The notes under the pieces were generated by a model, which did not search any database, was not told the origin of the DNA, and saw only the letters and a program-made list of their open reading frames with translations. From Acididesulfobacillus acetoxydans (GTDB lineage Bacteria > Bacillota > Desulfitobacteriia > Desulfitobacteriales > Desulfitobacteriaceae): 64,000 bases of DNA. Shown here in pieces: positions 1 through 9,094 of the stretch. The position numbers and the translations under genes were made by a program. The stretch's first letter is position 1, and each line of letters begins with the position of its first letter. The stretch lies in the NCBI RefSeq assembly GCF_900016645.1, contig NZ_CDGJ01000015.1, one strand, 5' to 3'.

Positions 1-80
1 GGAAGTCAGAAGTCGGAAGTCAGAAGCCGTAAATCGGAAGTCGGAAGTCAGAAGTCGGGAGCTGGACGTCAGAGGCTGGG
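1..80. repeat. Degenerate short direct repeats upstream of argB
   Basis: This stretch is built from imperfect copies of a 7-14 base word resembling GGAAGTCAGAAGTC. It encodes nothing convincing and sits just before the argB ribosome site. It could be the end of a longer tandem array that starts outside the window. Confidence 0.6.
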
Positions 81-127
81 AATGGACCGGCTGAAAGAAT
101 GAGTTGAACGAAGAAGGAGCGGCTGGA

Positions 128-1021
128 ATGGCTTTTAGAGATGATGGAGCCGAAAAGGCACGCGTATTGGTTGAGGCGCTCCCCTATATTCAAAAGTTCG
201 CCGGCAAAACGATTGTCATCAAGTACGGCGGGCACGCTATGGTGGACCCGCTCCTGAAAGAATCAGTCATGTTGGATGTTCTGCTTTTGCATTCGGTCGG
301 GATCCGGCCGGTGCTGGTGCACGGCGGGGGCCCGGAGATTAACGCCATGTTAAAAAAAGTCGGTAAAGAGAGTCAGTTTGTGCACGGGCTCAGGGTGACC
401 GATGCCGAGACGATGGAGATCGCCGCTATGGTTCTGGTGGGCAAATTGAATACAGAGATCGTCTCTATAATCAACCGCTTCGGCGGCAAGGCGGTGGGGC
501 TTTCCGGCAAAGACGCCTCTCTGTTTTTGGCGGAGAAGAAGCCCATGCGGCTGCCGAATAGCCGAGGGGAGATGGAGGAGATTGACCTGGGCTATGTAGG
601 GGAAATTTACCAGGTTGCGCCGGATCTGATCGAGACGCTTTTGGACCGGGGGTATATTCCGGTCATTTCTCCTCTGGCCGGGGGAGAGGATGGAGAAACA
701 TATAATATCAACGCCGACACGGCGGCCGGAAAAGTGGCGGAGGCCCTGAAGGCCGATAAGTTCCTTCTGCTGACGGATGTGAGAGGAGTCTTGCGTACTC
801 TTGGTGAGCCGGAATCGCTTATCTCCACGATCCGGCGGGAGGAAGTGACGGTTCTGATGGAACAAGGAGTTTTCAGCGGAGGGATGATGCCTAAAGTGGA
901 GTGTGCCATAGCGGCTCTGGCGGGCGGGGTCGGAAGTGTGCATATTTTTGACGGCCGTCTGCCGCATGCCATTTTGTTAGAACTTTTTACAGACGGTGGC
1001 ATAGGCACTATGTTTACGTAA
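128..1021 (+). CDS. argB: Acetylglutamate kinase (ArgB)
   Basis: Phosphorylates N-acetyl-L-glutamate with ATP, the second step of arginine biosynthesis, in the cytoplasm. The 297-residue product has the amino-acid kinase KYGGHAM nucleotide loop near residues 32-38, the GGGPEIN substrate-binding glycine loop and the C-terminal SGGMMPK motif. I chose the ATG at 128 because AAGGAG ends 8 bases upstream; an in-frame TTG at 104 has no ribosome site. It is the first complete gene of a collinear argB-argD-carA-carB group, so argJ/argC may lie upstream outside the window. Length is normal for the family. Confidence 0.95.
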   Translation: MAFRDDGAEKARVLVEALPYIQKFAGKTIVIKYGGHAMVDPLLKESVMLDVLLLHSVGIRPVLVHGGGPEINAMLKKVGKESQFVHGLRVTDAETMEIAAMVLVGKLNTEIVSIINRFGGKAVGLSGKDASLFLAEKKPMRLPNSRGEMEEIDLGYVGEIYQVAPDLIETLLDRGYIPVISPLAGGEDGETYNINADTAAGKVAEALKADKFLLLTDVRGVLRTLGEPESLISTIRREEVTVLMEQGVFSGGMMPKVECAIAALAGGVGSVHIFDGRLPHAILLELFTDGGIGTMFT

Positions 1022-1047
1022 GGAGAGTATCAAAAGGGCTGGAGAAA

Positions 1048-1117
1048 AAGAGCATCACAGGAAGAGCATTAAGAGCATCACAGGAAGAGCATTAAGAGCA
1101 GCAAAAGGAAGGGCATT
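1048..1117. repeat. 23-bp tandem repeat in the argB-argD spacer
   Basis: Two exact 23-base copies lie at 1048-1070 and 1071-1093, with a degenerate third copy to about 1117. They fill most of the spacer between argB and argD and end just before the argD ribosome site (GAGGAGG, 1134-1140). There is no coding potential. Confidence 0.8.
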
Positions 1118-1147
1118 ATGAAGAGCTTATGAAGAGGAGGGGTTTTC

Positions 1148-2356
1148 ATGTTGGAAGGTTTGTCCACTGCCGAGCTCGTGGCCAAAGGCCAGGCCGTGGT
1201 CATGAATACTTACGGGCGTTTGCCGCTGGCCTTGGTGCGCGGTGAAGGGTCCTGGGTCTGGGATGTCGAGGGTACACGCTATCTGGATTTCGTCACCGGC
1301 CTAGCCGTCAATTCCTTGGGCTATGGGCATCCGGCGATTGTCCAGGCGATCCAGAAGCAGGCCAAGGAGATTTTACACACCTCCAATCTCTATTGGATTC
1401 CGAATCAAATCGCGTTGGCCGAGCGTTTGGCGGAGAGTTCCTTTGCCTCCAAGGTTTTTTTCTGCAACAGCGGGGCCGAGGCCAACGAAGCCGCCATCAA
1501 ACTGGCCCGGAAATATGCCAAGAAAAAATACGGTGAGGACAAATTCGAGATCATTTCCCTGAAAAACTCTTTCCACGGGCGGACTTTGGCCACCTTGACG
1601 GCAACCGGGCAGACCAAATATCAACAGGGGTTCGCCCCTTTGCCTGAGGGCTTTTCCTATGTGGAGATCAATAACCTTGGGGAACTAAAGGAGCGGGTGA
1701 ACGAAAAGACAGCCGCGCTCCTGATCGAGCCTATCCAGGGGGAAGGCGGGGTCTTTCCCGCCTCAGAAGAATTTTTAAGGGCAGCCCGCGAGCTCTGCGA
1801 TCAGTATGGGGCCCTGCTCATTTTTGACGAGGTTCAGGTCGGACTGGGTCGTACCGGGAAACTCTTTGCTCATGAGTGGAGCGGGGTAGCTCCGGATATC
1901 ATGACTTTAGCCAAAGCCTTGGGTGGGGGAGTGCCGATTGGGGCCATGCTTGCCGGCGAAGAAGCGGCGGCGGCTTTCCAACCCGGGGACCATGCTTCGA
2001 CTTTTGGCGGAAATCCCTTGGCGACGGCGGTCGGATGTGCCGTACTCGACGTCATGCGGCAGCCCGGCTTCCTGGAGGACGTTCGGGAGCGTGCCCTTTA
2101 TTTCCGGCAGGGTTTGGAGCACTTGGCCGAAAAATATAAGACAGGTGAAAGTGTCCGGGGGCAGGGGTTTATCCTGGGCTGGCCCCTGCCCAAGCTGGGG
2201 GGAGAGGTTGTGCAGCTCTGCCGCGAGCGGGGGCTTCTCGTCAACTGTATCGGCGGCAAGACTTTGAGATTTCTGCCACCGCTTACGGTGAGCAAAGAAG
2301 AAATTGATCAGGCCTTGGGGATTTTGGATAGGGTTTTGAGCGAGAACTGGAAGTAG
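1148..2356 (+). CDS. argD: Acetylornithine aminotransferase (ArgD)
   Basis: PLP-dependent class III aminotransferase that converts N-acetylglutamate semialdehyde to N-acetylornithine using glutamate. The 402-residue length is typical. The FCNSGAEANEAAIKLAR cofactor-phosphate region, the FDEVQ aspartate and the Schiff-base lysine in TLAKALGGG (K256) are all present. ATG at 1148 has GAGGAGG 7 bases upstream. It follows argB after a repeat-filled 126-base spacer and precedes carA. Related enzymes (ornithine or succinyl-ornithine aminotransferases) are the only real alternative; the arg context decides. Confidence 0.95.
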   Translation: MLEGLSTAELVAKGQAVVMNTYGRLPLALVRGEGSWVWDVEGTRYLDFVTGLAVNSLGYGHPAIVQAIQKQAKEILHTSNLYWIPNQIALAERLAESSFASKVFFCNSGAEANEAAIKLARKYAKKKYGEDKFEIISLKNSFHGRTLATLTATGQTKYQQGFAPLPEGFSYVEINNLGELKERVNEKTAALLIEPIQGEGGVFPASEEFLRAARELCDQYGALLIFDEVQVGLGRTGKLFAHEWSGVAPDIMTLAKALGGGVPIGAMLAGEEAAAAFQPGDHASTFGGNPLATAVGCAVLDVMRQPGFLEDVRERALYFRQGLEHLAEKYKTGESVRGQGFILGWPLPKLGGEVVQLCRERGLLVNCIGGKTLRFLPPLTVSKEEIDQALGILDRVLSENWK

Positions 2357-2389
2357 TACTTTGGCCGGCGGGTGACGGGGGGAATTTGG

Positions 2390-3955
2390 ATGCGAGCGGC
2401 GCTGGTTCTTGAGACAGGACAGATCTTTTTCGGTGAGGCATTGGGCAGCAGCGGCGAAGCTTGGGGAGAAGTGGTCTTCAACACCGGGATGACGGGCTAT
2501 CAGGAAATTTTGACCGATCCTTCATATGCGGGACAGATGGTCTGTATGACCTATCCGCTGGTGGGGAATTACGGAATCAACGCGGGAGACAATCAGTCGG
2601 AAAAGATTCAGGTACAAGGCTTCATTGTCAAGGAAGCGGCTCTCAATCCCAGCCACTGGCAGATGGAAAAAAACCTCTCACGGGCCCTGGCACAGGCGGG
2701 AGTGGTCGGGATCAAAGGGCTTGACACCCGTTTTCTGACCCGGCTGATTCGAGAGCACGGGACTTTAAAAGGAGCCATCAGTACGGATTTGGCGCAGAGC
2801 CTGCCGGTGCTGGCCCGGCGTCTCAAGGCTTGGGAGCCTCCGCAGGACCTGGTGGCACAGGTGAGTACCCAGAAGATCTTTTCCCTTCCTCCCCTGGTGC
2901 CGCCGAGTGCACCGGCTGCGACTGTTGAGGGATCCGGCGTATCTTCGGGTCTGACCGTGGCCGTGGAGTCAGAAACCTCCGGGGACTCCGGGGCATCCGG
3001 GCGATCAACAGTGTCCCGGGAATCAACGGTGTCCGAAGAGTCAACTGTGTCTGTGTGGCCGAGGCTGTTCGAGGAGCCAGGGGTGTCCGAGGAGCCAGGG
3101 GTGTCCGAGGAGCCAGGGGTGTCCGAGGAGCCAGGGGTGTTCGGGGAGCCAGGGGTGTCCGGGGAGCCAGGGGTGTCCGAGGAGCCAGGGGTGTACCGGG
3201 AGCCAAAGGTGTTCGGAGAGCCAACTGCATCCGGGGAGTCAGCGCTGCCGCAAGGGTCTAAGGTTCCTTCGGGGCTGGAGAGCTCCCTGGGAGCAATGGC
3301 CTCTCTGGGGTCGGAAGCGGGCGACGACCGGAAAGCCCCGGACCCTGAGTTAGGCGCTGACCCTGGGGGGGAGCCGTTTCATGTTGTAGTCATGGATTTT
3401 GGCATAAAGGGCAATATTTTACGTGCTATGCAGGAAAAAGGTTTCCGCTTGACGGTTGTTCCTTATTCCACTTCGGCCGAAGAAATCCTCAGCTTCGCGC
3501 CGGATGGAATTTTTCTTTCCAATGGCCCGGGAGATCCCAAGGTCGTGACGCAAGGAATTGCCACGATTCGCCAACTTTGCGGCCAACGTCCTATTTTCGG
3601 CATTTGCTTGGGGCACCAACTCCTCACCTTGGCTCTGGGGGGAGATACCTATAAACTGAAGTTCGGGCACCGAGGCGGAAACCAGCCGGTGCAGGATTTA
3701 CTCAGCGAGAAGGTCACCATTACCTCGCAAAACCATGGATATGCGGTGGCCGGAGAGAGCCTGGGAAGCACGCCTTTGCAGGTGACGCACCGCAATCTGA
3801 ACGATCAGACGGTGGAAGGGGTCCGACACCGCGAACTCCCGCTTTTCTCCGTGCAATTCCATCCCGAAGCGGGTCCGGGCCCGAGCGATTCCCTCTATTT
3901 GTTTGACAAATTTGCCGAGTTGATGCAGCAGAGGAGGGCACAGCATGCCTCTTAA
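2390..3955 (+). CDS. carA: Carbamoyl-phosphate synthase small subunit with repeat-encoded interdomain insertion
   Basis: Glutaminase subunit that hydrolyses glutamine and channels ammonia to CarB. The N-terminal domain (about residues 1-170) and the class I amidotransferase domain (about 331-521) are intact: nucleophile C406 in FGICLGHQ, and H491/E493 in QFHPEAG. Between them are about 160 extra residues rich in Ser, Glu, Pro, Gly and Val, including roughly 15 six-residue units of the form (S/F)(E/G)EPGV. The product is 521 residues against about 360-380 in the family. I chose the ATG at 2390 because a G-rich ribosome site lies 6-8 bases upstream; the GTG at 2372 is less likely. The 3' end overlaps carB by 11 bases, implying coupled translation. 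Confidence 0.93.
   Translation: MRAALVLETGQIFFGEALGSSGEAWGEVVFNTGMTGYQEILTDPSYAGQMVCMTYPLVGNYGINAGDNQSEKIQVQGFIVKEAALNPSHWQMEKNLSRALAQAGVVGIKGLDTRFLTRLIREHGTLKGAISTDLAQSLPVLARRLKAWEPPQDLVAQVSTQKIFSLPPLVPPSAPAATVEGSGVSSGLTVAVESETSGDSGASGRSTVSRESTVSEESTVSVWPRLFEEPGVSEEPGVSEEPGVSEEPGVFGEPGVSGEPGVSEEPGVYREPKVFGEPTASGESALPQGSKVPSGLESSLGAMASLGSEAGDDRKAPDPELGADPGGEPFHVVVMDFGIKGNILRAMQEKGFRLTVVPYSTSAEEILSFAPDGIFLSNGPGDPKVVTQGIATIRQLCGQRPIFGICLGHQLLTLALGGDTYKLKFGHRGGNQPVQDLLSEKVTITSQNHGYAVAGESLGSTPLQVTHRNLNDQTVEGVRHRELPLFSVQFHPEAGPGPSDSLYLFDKFAELMQQRRAQHAS
2978..3247 (+). repeat. 18-bp in-frame tandem array inside carA
   Basis: About fifteen 18-base units occur in register with the carA frame. The central copies (3068-3193) are nearly identical (tcc-gag-gag-cca-ggg-gtg) and the outer ones are diverged. 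Each unit encodes six residues, so gain or loss of units keeps the reading frame. The array lies in the linker between the two CarA domains. Confidence 0.93.
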
Positions 3956-6900
3956 TCCGGCGTGGCACAAGGTTATGGTGATCGGTTCGGGGCCCATCGT
4001 CATTGGTCAGGCGGCGGAATTCGACTATGCGGGGACCCAGGCCTGTAAAGCTCTGCGTGAGGTCGGCGCGGAAGTTGTGTTAGTGAATTCGAATCCGGCC
4101 ACGATCATGACGGATGTCCAGATGGCGGATAAGATATATTTGGAACCTCTCTTGCCCGAAAGGTTGGAAGCCATTTTGGAGAAGGAGAGGCCGGATGCCC
4201 TTCTTCCCACCTTGGGCGGGCAAACCGGTTTGAACTTGGCCATGGATCTGGCAAGTCAGGGTATCCTGCAACGCTGCGGGGTGGAACTTATCGGTTGCGA
4301 CGCCGGGACTATCTATAAAGCAGAAGACCGGGAGGCGTTTAAGGAGACGATGCTCGCCATCGGGGAACCGGTAGCGGACAGCGTCATTGTTACCAGCGTG
4401 GCCGAAGGAGAGGAATTTGCCGGGCGTTCGGGCTATCCTGTCATTGTGCGGCCCGCCTATACCCTGGGAGGAACCGGCGGCGGGATGGCTAAAGGCAAAA
4501 AACAACTGGCGGAGATTCTCGGCCGCGGGCTGCAAGCCAGCCCCATCGGGCAGTGTTTGATCGAGCGGAGTGTGGCGGGCTGGAAAGAAATCGAGTATGA
4601 AGTCATGCGGGATGCATCTGACAATTGCATCACCGTCTGCAATATGGAAAATATTGATCCGGTAGGGGTGCATACGGGTGACAGCATCGTGGTGGCCCCT
4701 TCCCAGACCCTGACGGACCGGGAATACCAAATGCTGAGGGCGAGTTCGCTGAAGATCATCCGCACTTTGGCTGTGAACGGCGGCTGCAATGTGCAGTTTG
4801 CCCTCAATCCCAAGAGCCGGGAGTATGTTGTGATCGAAGTGAATCCCAGGGTGAGCCGGTCCAGCGCTCTGGCGTCTAAAGCGACGGGTTATCCCATTGC
4901 TAAGATGGCGGCTCTGCTGGCGGTTGGCTTTACTCTGCCGGAATTGACCAATCCGGTAACCGGGCATACGAGCGCTTGTTTTGAGCCGGCTTTGGACTAC
5001 GTGGTGCTTAAGTTTCCGCGCTGGCCTTTTGATAAATTCCCCGCGGCGGATAACCGCCTGGGAACTCAGATGAAAGCGACGGGGGAAGTCATGGCTTTGG
5101 AGCGCACGTTTGAAGCTTCTCTGCTTAAGGCGGTCCGTTCTTTAGAAATTGGGGCGGTGGGCCTGAGAATTCCGGAGTCGGGCCGCTGGACTGAAATGGA
5201 GATCGAAGACAAGCTGGCTGAAGCGGACCACGAACGGTTTTTTGCGATTGCCGAGGCGTTTCGCCGGGACTGGACGATCACGGAAGTGGAAGCTCTCACG
5301 AAGATCGATTCTTTTTTCCTGTACAAAATCAAAGGGCTCGTCGACCTGGAAAGGCGGCTGGCCGAGGGGCCTGTGGGCGGGGAGCTTTTGCGCCTGGCCA
5401 AAAGCATGGGATTTTCCGATCTGGCTATTGCCAGGCTGACCCGGCGCAAAGAAGAGGAGATCCGGCAGCAACGCCGGAGAGAAGGGATTACCCCGGTTTA
5501 CAAGACGGTTGACACCTGTGCGGCGGAATTTGCCGCCTCCACCCCTTATTATTATTCCAGTTATGAAGAGGAGGATGAAGTCAGGGCGTTTCCCGGGCCC
5601 AAGGCGGTGGTTTTGGGCTCCGGGCCGATCCGGATCGGCCAGGGGATTGAATTCGACTACTGTTCGGTTCATGCTCTTAGGGCCCTGCAAGAGGCCCGGG
5701 TGGAGTCCATCATGATCAATAACAACCCCGAGACCGTGTCCACCGACTTCGACACGGGGGACAAACTGTATTTCGAACCTTTGACGGCGGAAGATGTCCT
5801 GCATGTGGTGGAAAAAGAAAACGCGGACGGGGTCTTTGTTCAGTTCGGCGGCCAGACCGCGATCAATATGGCCGGTCCTCTGAGCAAAGCCGGAGTGAGG
5901 ATCCTGGGGACTTCGGTGGATTCGATCGATATGGCGGAGGACCGGGAACGTTTTGCCCTTCTTTTAAGCCGTTTGGGTATTCCGCAAAGCGAAGGCCGGG
6001 CTGCCACTTCCGTTGAACAGGCTAAAGAGATCGCGGAACAACTGGTTTTTCCGGTCTTGGTCCGCCCTTCCTATGTCATCGGCGGGCGTGCCATGCAAGT
6101 CGTAGACAATCTGGACGAGTTGGAAGAATACCTGAGGCGGGCTCTCCACCTTTCGCCCGAGCACCCGATTCTGGTCGACAAATATCTGGAGGGCCGCGAG
6201 GTGGAAGTAGACGCCGTTTCGGACGGTGAGACGACAGTGATCCCGGGCATTATGGAGCATATCGAGCGGGCTGGGGTCCATTCGGGCGACAGTCTGGCGG
6301 TTTATCCGCCCCAGAACCTGACGCCCAATGAAATTCAGCAAATAGAAGACTATACGTGTACAATAGCGACAGAAATGCAGGTCCGAGGTCTGATAAATAT
6401 TCAGTATGTGGTGGTCCACGGTAAGGTTTACGTCCTGGAAGTCAATCCCCGGGCCAGCCGTACGGTACCCATTCTTTCAAAGGTGACTGGAATTCCCTTA
6501 GTGAATCTGGCGGTTCGGGTGGCTTTAGGGAAAACCCTGAAGGATTTGGGCTATAGACAGGGTTTGGCCCCAGCGGTGCCTTTCGTCGTGGTCAAAGCGC
6601 CGGTCTTCTCTTTTGAAAAGCTGACCAAAGTTGAGACTTCCTTGGGTCCGGAGATGAAATCAACCGGTGAGGTTTTGGGAATGGATCGAAATTTCGGGCA
6701 TGCCCTGGCCAAAGCCTTTGCCTCGGCCCAAGTGGCGCTGCCTGAAAAAGGCGCCATTTTGGTCACAGTAGCGGAGAAAGACCGTCCGGAAGCCTTAGCC
6801 CTGAGCAGGGATCTGGCCAAACTGGGCTTTAGAGTCAAGGCCACCGGTGACACGGCCAAGGCCTTGCGACTCTGCGGGGTTGAGGCGGAGGAAGTGGCCG

Positions 6901-7142
6901 AGGAGAGCGAAAAGTTGAAAGAGGCCATTCGCGAACGCGAGTTTTCTTTTATCTTGAGCACCCCCAGTAAAGGAAAAACCCCGGAGCATACCGGCTACCT
7001 CTTGCGCCGGCTGGCCGCGGAGCATCATGTTCCCTGTCTGACCTCGATGGATACGGCTCGGGCTGTGGTCAGGGCGCTGTTGGAAATGCGGAGCAGCACA
7101 GAACCCCAGACTTTGGCGCTCCAGGAATACTTGGAAGTCTAA
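3945..7142 (+). CDS. carB: Carbamoyl-phosphate synthase large subunit (CarB)
   Basis: Makes carbamoyl phosphate from bicarbonate, ammonia (from CarA) and two ATP. The 1065-residue protein has the duplicated ATP-grasp architecture: an IGSGPIVIGQ loop near the N-terminus and its counterpart GSGPIRIGQG near residue 550, paired EVNPR metal-binding motifs in both halves, and a C-terminal MGS-like allosteric domain (about 930-1065). The start at 3945 overlaps the carA stop and has GAGGAGG upstream. Placement in the arginine cluster suggests an arginine-pathway enzyme, although it also feeds pyrimidines. Confidence 0.97.
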   Translation: MPLNPAWHKVMVIGSGPIVIGQAAEFDYAGTQACKALREVGAEVVLVNSNPATIMTDVQMADKIYLEPLLPERLEAILEKERPDALLPTLGGQTGLNLAMDLASQGILQRCGVELIGCDAGTIYKAEDREAFKETMLAIGEPVADSVIVTSVAEGEEFAGRSGYPVIVRPAYTLGGTGGGMAKGKKQLAEILGRGLQASPIGQCLIERSVAGWKEIEYEVMRDASDNCITVCNMENIDPVGVHTGDSIVVAPSQTLTDREYQMLRASSLKIIRTLAVNGGCNVQFALNPKSREYVVIEVNPRVSRSSALASKATGYPIAKMAALLAVGFTLPELTNPVTGHTSACFEPALDYVVLKFPRWPFDKFPAADNRLGTQMKATGEVMALERTFEASLLKAVRSLEIGAVGLRIPESGRWTEMEIEDKLAEADHERFFAIAEAFRRDWTITEVEALTKIDSFFLYKIKGLVDLERRLAEGPVGGELLRLAKSMGFSDLAIARLTRRKEEEIRQQRRREGITPVYKTVDTCAAEFAASTPYYYSSYEEEDEVRAFPGPKAVVLGSGPIRIGQGIEFDYCSVHALRALQEARVESIMINNNPETVSTDFDTGDKLYFEPLTAEDVLHVVEKENADGVFVQFGGQTAINMAGPLSKAGVRILGTSVDSIDMAEDRERFALLLSRLGIPQSEGRAATSVEQAKEIAEQLVFPVLVRPSYVIGGRAMQVVDNLDELEEYLRRALHLSPEHPILVDKYLEGREVEVDAVSDGETTVIPGIMEHIERAGVHSGDSLAVYPPQNLTPNEIQQIEDYTCTIATEMQVRGLINIQYVVVHGKVYVLEVNPRASRTVPILSKVTGIPLVNLAVRVALGKTLKDLGYRQGLAPAVPFVVVKAPVFSFEKLTKVETSLGPEMKSTGEVLGMDRNFGHALAKAFASAQVALPEKGAILVTVAEKDRPEALALSRDLAKLGFRVKATGDTAKALRLCGVEAEEVAEESEKLKEAIREREFSFILSTPSKGKTPEHTGYLLRRLAAEHHVPCLTSMDTARAVVRALLEMRSSTEPQTLALQEYLEV

Positions 7143-7189
7143 AGGTGCCTGCGGGCGCAACTCGGCGTTCATCCTCTTTTCGAGGTGTG

Positions 7190-7261
7190 AGCTCCCGCTT
7201 CTGCAAGCGGGAGCGGTTTCCCCGTGCCTTCCTTCGTGGGGCAGACTCGAACGGGTTCAGT
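7190..7261 (+). repeat. Dispersed double-hairpin repeat, copy A
   Basis: Stem CTCCCGCTT, loop CTGC, stem AAGCGGGAG occupies 7192-7213. It is followed by a second weaker CCCC/GGGG hairpin, the word AGACTC, and AACGGGTTCAGT at 7250-7261, which matches a 12-mer found elsewhere at 10 of 12 positions. Related copies are at 10403, 30442 and 37373, all in the same orientation. This copy sits between the convergent carB and PspC-like genes and may double as a terminator. Confidence 0.75.
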
Positions 7262-7273
7262 GACGTTCCGGGT

Positions 7274-7753
7274 TTAATGGCGTTCTCCCCGGATAATGAC
7301 GGCTGCCCCAAGGATAATCAGCACCAAGGGCCACATCTTATTAAAGTTGAACCAGAGGGGGAACCAACGGTCGAGAAAAAAGAGGAGACCGAGGACGATG
7401 AGGACGATGCCCGCCCACTTGGAACCTTCTCTGGGGGTTACTTGATGGCTGAAATTGCGGGCGGCATCCTCAATATCGGTGCGTACGTCTTGCACATTGG
7501 CATGGATGTCGTTGGAAAAGCCGCCATCGCGGGTATTCCGGCCGAGATAAGGCCGGTCGTTGGGATTCATCGGGATGATGATCCAGCAGGCAATATAGGC
7601 CACAAAGCCCGCACCGATGGCAAATATGGTAACGATGGCAATCAGGCGGATCAAAGTGGGGTCGATGTTAAAGTATTCTGCCAGCCCTCCGCATACCCCT
7701 CCCAAGATCTTGTTGCGTCCCGAACGGTATAGACGTTCAGTGGTGACTGTCAT
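7274..7753 (-). CDS. PspC-domain membrane protein
   Basis: A 159-residue membrane protein. The N-terminal PspC domain (about residues 8-65: RSGRNKILGGVCGGLAEYF, then a long hydrophobic helix ending IIIPMNP) is followed by a polar linker. A C-terminal pair of short hydrophobic helices around WAGIVLIVLGLLFFLD resembles the LiaI/LiaF transmembrane region. Such proteins act in envelope-stress sensing; the role here is inferred. The ATG at 7753 has AAGGAG about 9 bases upstream. It is transcribed away from argF and converges on carB, so it is not part of the arg operon. Confidence 0.85.
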   Translation of the reverse strand: MTVTTERLYRSGRNKILGGVCGGLAEYFNIDPTLIRLIAIVTIFAIGAGFVAYIACWIIIPMNPNDRPYLGRNTRDGGFSNDIHANVQDVRTDIEDAARNFSHQVTPREGSKWAGIVLIVLGLLFFLDRWFPLWFNFNKMWPLVLIILGAAVIIRGERH

Positions 7754-7896
7754 TTTTGTCTGCTCCTTTCCTTGCTGTCTGAGGGAATCAGGACGCGGTT
7801 TTTCCGGAAAGGCCGGACGGCGCAGCCGGGAAAAAGAAGCCCTGTTTTTTTCACCCCTGATACGCCTGAGGGGGGAAAAAAGTTTCATATTTGAGG

Positions 7897-7931
7897 TTGA
7901 ATGTTTATACAATGTAATGTATAATAATACA
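7897..7931 (+). promoter_or_regulatory. argF promoter with ArgR-like palindrome
   Basis: TTGAAT at 7897-7902 and TATAAT at 7920-7925 are separated by exactly 17 bases. The palindrome TGTATAATAATACA (7918-7931) overlaps the -10 element and resembles an arginine repressor (ArgR/AhrC) operator half-site pair. Its position over the -10 would suit repression by arginine. The motif match is by eye. Confidence 0.75.
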
Positions 7932-7949
7932 CAGAAAAGAGAGGTGCGG

Positions 7950-8900
7950 ATGGACATGGAAACGTTAGAGAAGGTAGGATTGCGCGGCAGAGATTTTATC
8001 TCTTTGCATGACTTTTCACAAGGCGAACTTCTGGAAATGATTCATTTGGCCTTGGCCTTAAAAGCCGAAAGGAAAGCGGGGGTTTCCCACCCACTCCTCC
8101 AAGGCAAGACTTTGGGCATGATTTTCACCAAGTCCTCCACCCGGACGCGGGTGTCCTTTGAGGTAGGCATGTTTCAGCTGGGAGGGCACGCCTTGTTTCT
8201 GAGCGGCAGGGATATTCAGCTGGGCCGGGGGGAGACGATCCCGGATACGGCCCGAGTGCTCTCACGCATGGTGGACGGAATCATGATCCGTACCTTCAGT
8301 CACCGGGAAGTCTTGGAATTGGCTGAATACGCGACGGTGCCCGTGATCAACGCTTTGACCGACCACTTGCATCCGACCCAGGTTCTGGCCGACCTTTTGA
8401 CGATTCAGGAGCACAAAGGCCGCCTCAAGGGGCTTAAGCTGGCCTACATCGGAGACGGAAACAATATGGCGCATTCCCTGATGTACGGGTGCGGGAAAAT
8501 GGGACTTCAGGTCGTGATTGCCTCTCCTCAAGGCTACCGGCCGGATGCGGAAGTGACAGCCCAGGCCCAGGCGGACGCCCGGGCGAACGGAGGCTCTGTG
8601 GAAGTCGTCGAGGACCCATGGCTGGCGGCTGCGGGCGCGGATGTGCTCTACACGGATGTTTGGGCCAGTATGGGCCAAGAAGGTGAAGCGGAAATCCGCA
8701 AACAGGCCTTTGCGGGCTATCAGATAAATGCGGAATTGTTGCGCGCAGCCGCCAAGAAGGCGATCGTCCTGCACTGCCTGCCGGCTCACCGGGGCGAAGA
8801 GATCAGCGCCGAAGTGCTGGAAGGAGAGCAATCCGTCGTTTTCGACGAAGCCGAAAACAGACTGCATGCCCAAAAAGCGATTTTAGCTTCCTTGCTTTAA
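7950..8900 (+). CDS. argF: Ornithine carbamoyltransferase (ArgF)
   Basis: Condenses carbamoyl phosphate with ornithine to give citrulline. The 316-residue product carries the carbamoyl-phosphate loop STRTRVSFE, the ornithine-side HPTQ element (DHLHPTQVLADL) and the HCLPAHRGEE motif. The start at 7950 follows GAGAGGTG; a second ATG at 7956 is possible. A strong promoter and possible arginine operator lie directly upstream. It is followed after 194 bases by argG, probably in the same transcript. Confidence 0.95.
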   Translation: MDMETLEKVGLRGRDFISLHDFSQGELLEMIHLALALKAERKAGVSHPLLQGKTLGMIFTKSSTRTRVSFEVGMFQLGGHALFLSGRDIQLGRGETIPDTARVLSRMVDGIMIRTFSHREVLELAEYATVPVINALTDHLHPTQVLADLLTIQEHKGRLKGLKLAYIGDGNNMAHSLMYGCGKMGLQVVIASPQGYRPDAEVTAQAQADARANGGSVEVVEDPWLAAAGADVLYTDVWASMGQEGEAEIRKQAFAGYQINAELLRAAAKKAIVLHCLPAHRGEEISAEVLEGEQSVVFDEAENRLHAQKAILASLL

Positions 8901-9094
8901 AAAAATCCGGGGTAGCGAACACTGTGGGGCCAGCCTGGGGGAGCCTTGGCGGGACCTCCCGCGAGGGCGCCTGGGGACATGAAACGGGGATTCGTGCAAC
9001 GGATGGGTTTCGGAGTTTACTGAATCCCGCGGCTGCGGCCGGTGGGAAGTTTGAGGCTTTTGGTGCCTTATGCCATTTTGAGGAGGAAAGACCT

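Noticed and set aside
2823..3230. Minus-strand ORF of Pro/Leu/Thr repeats opposite the carA array
   Set aside because: Artefact of the 18-bp array being stop-free in several frames.
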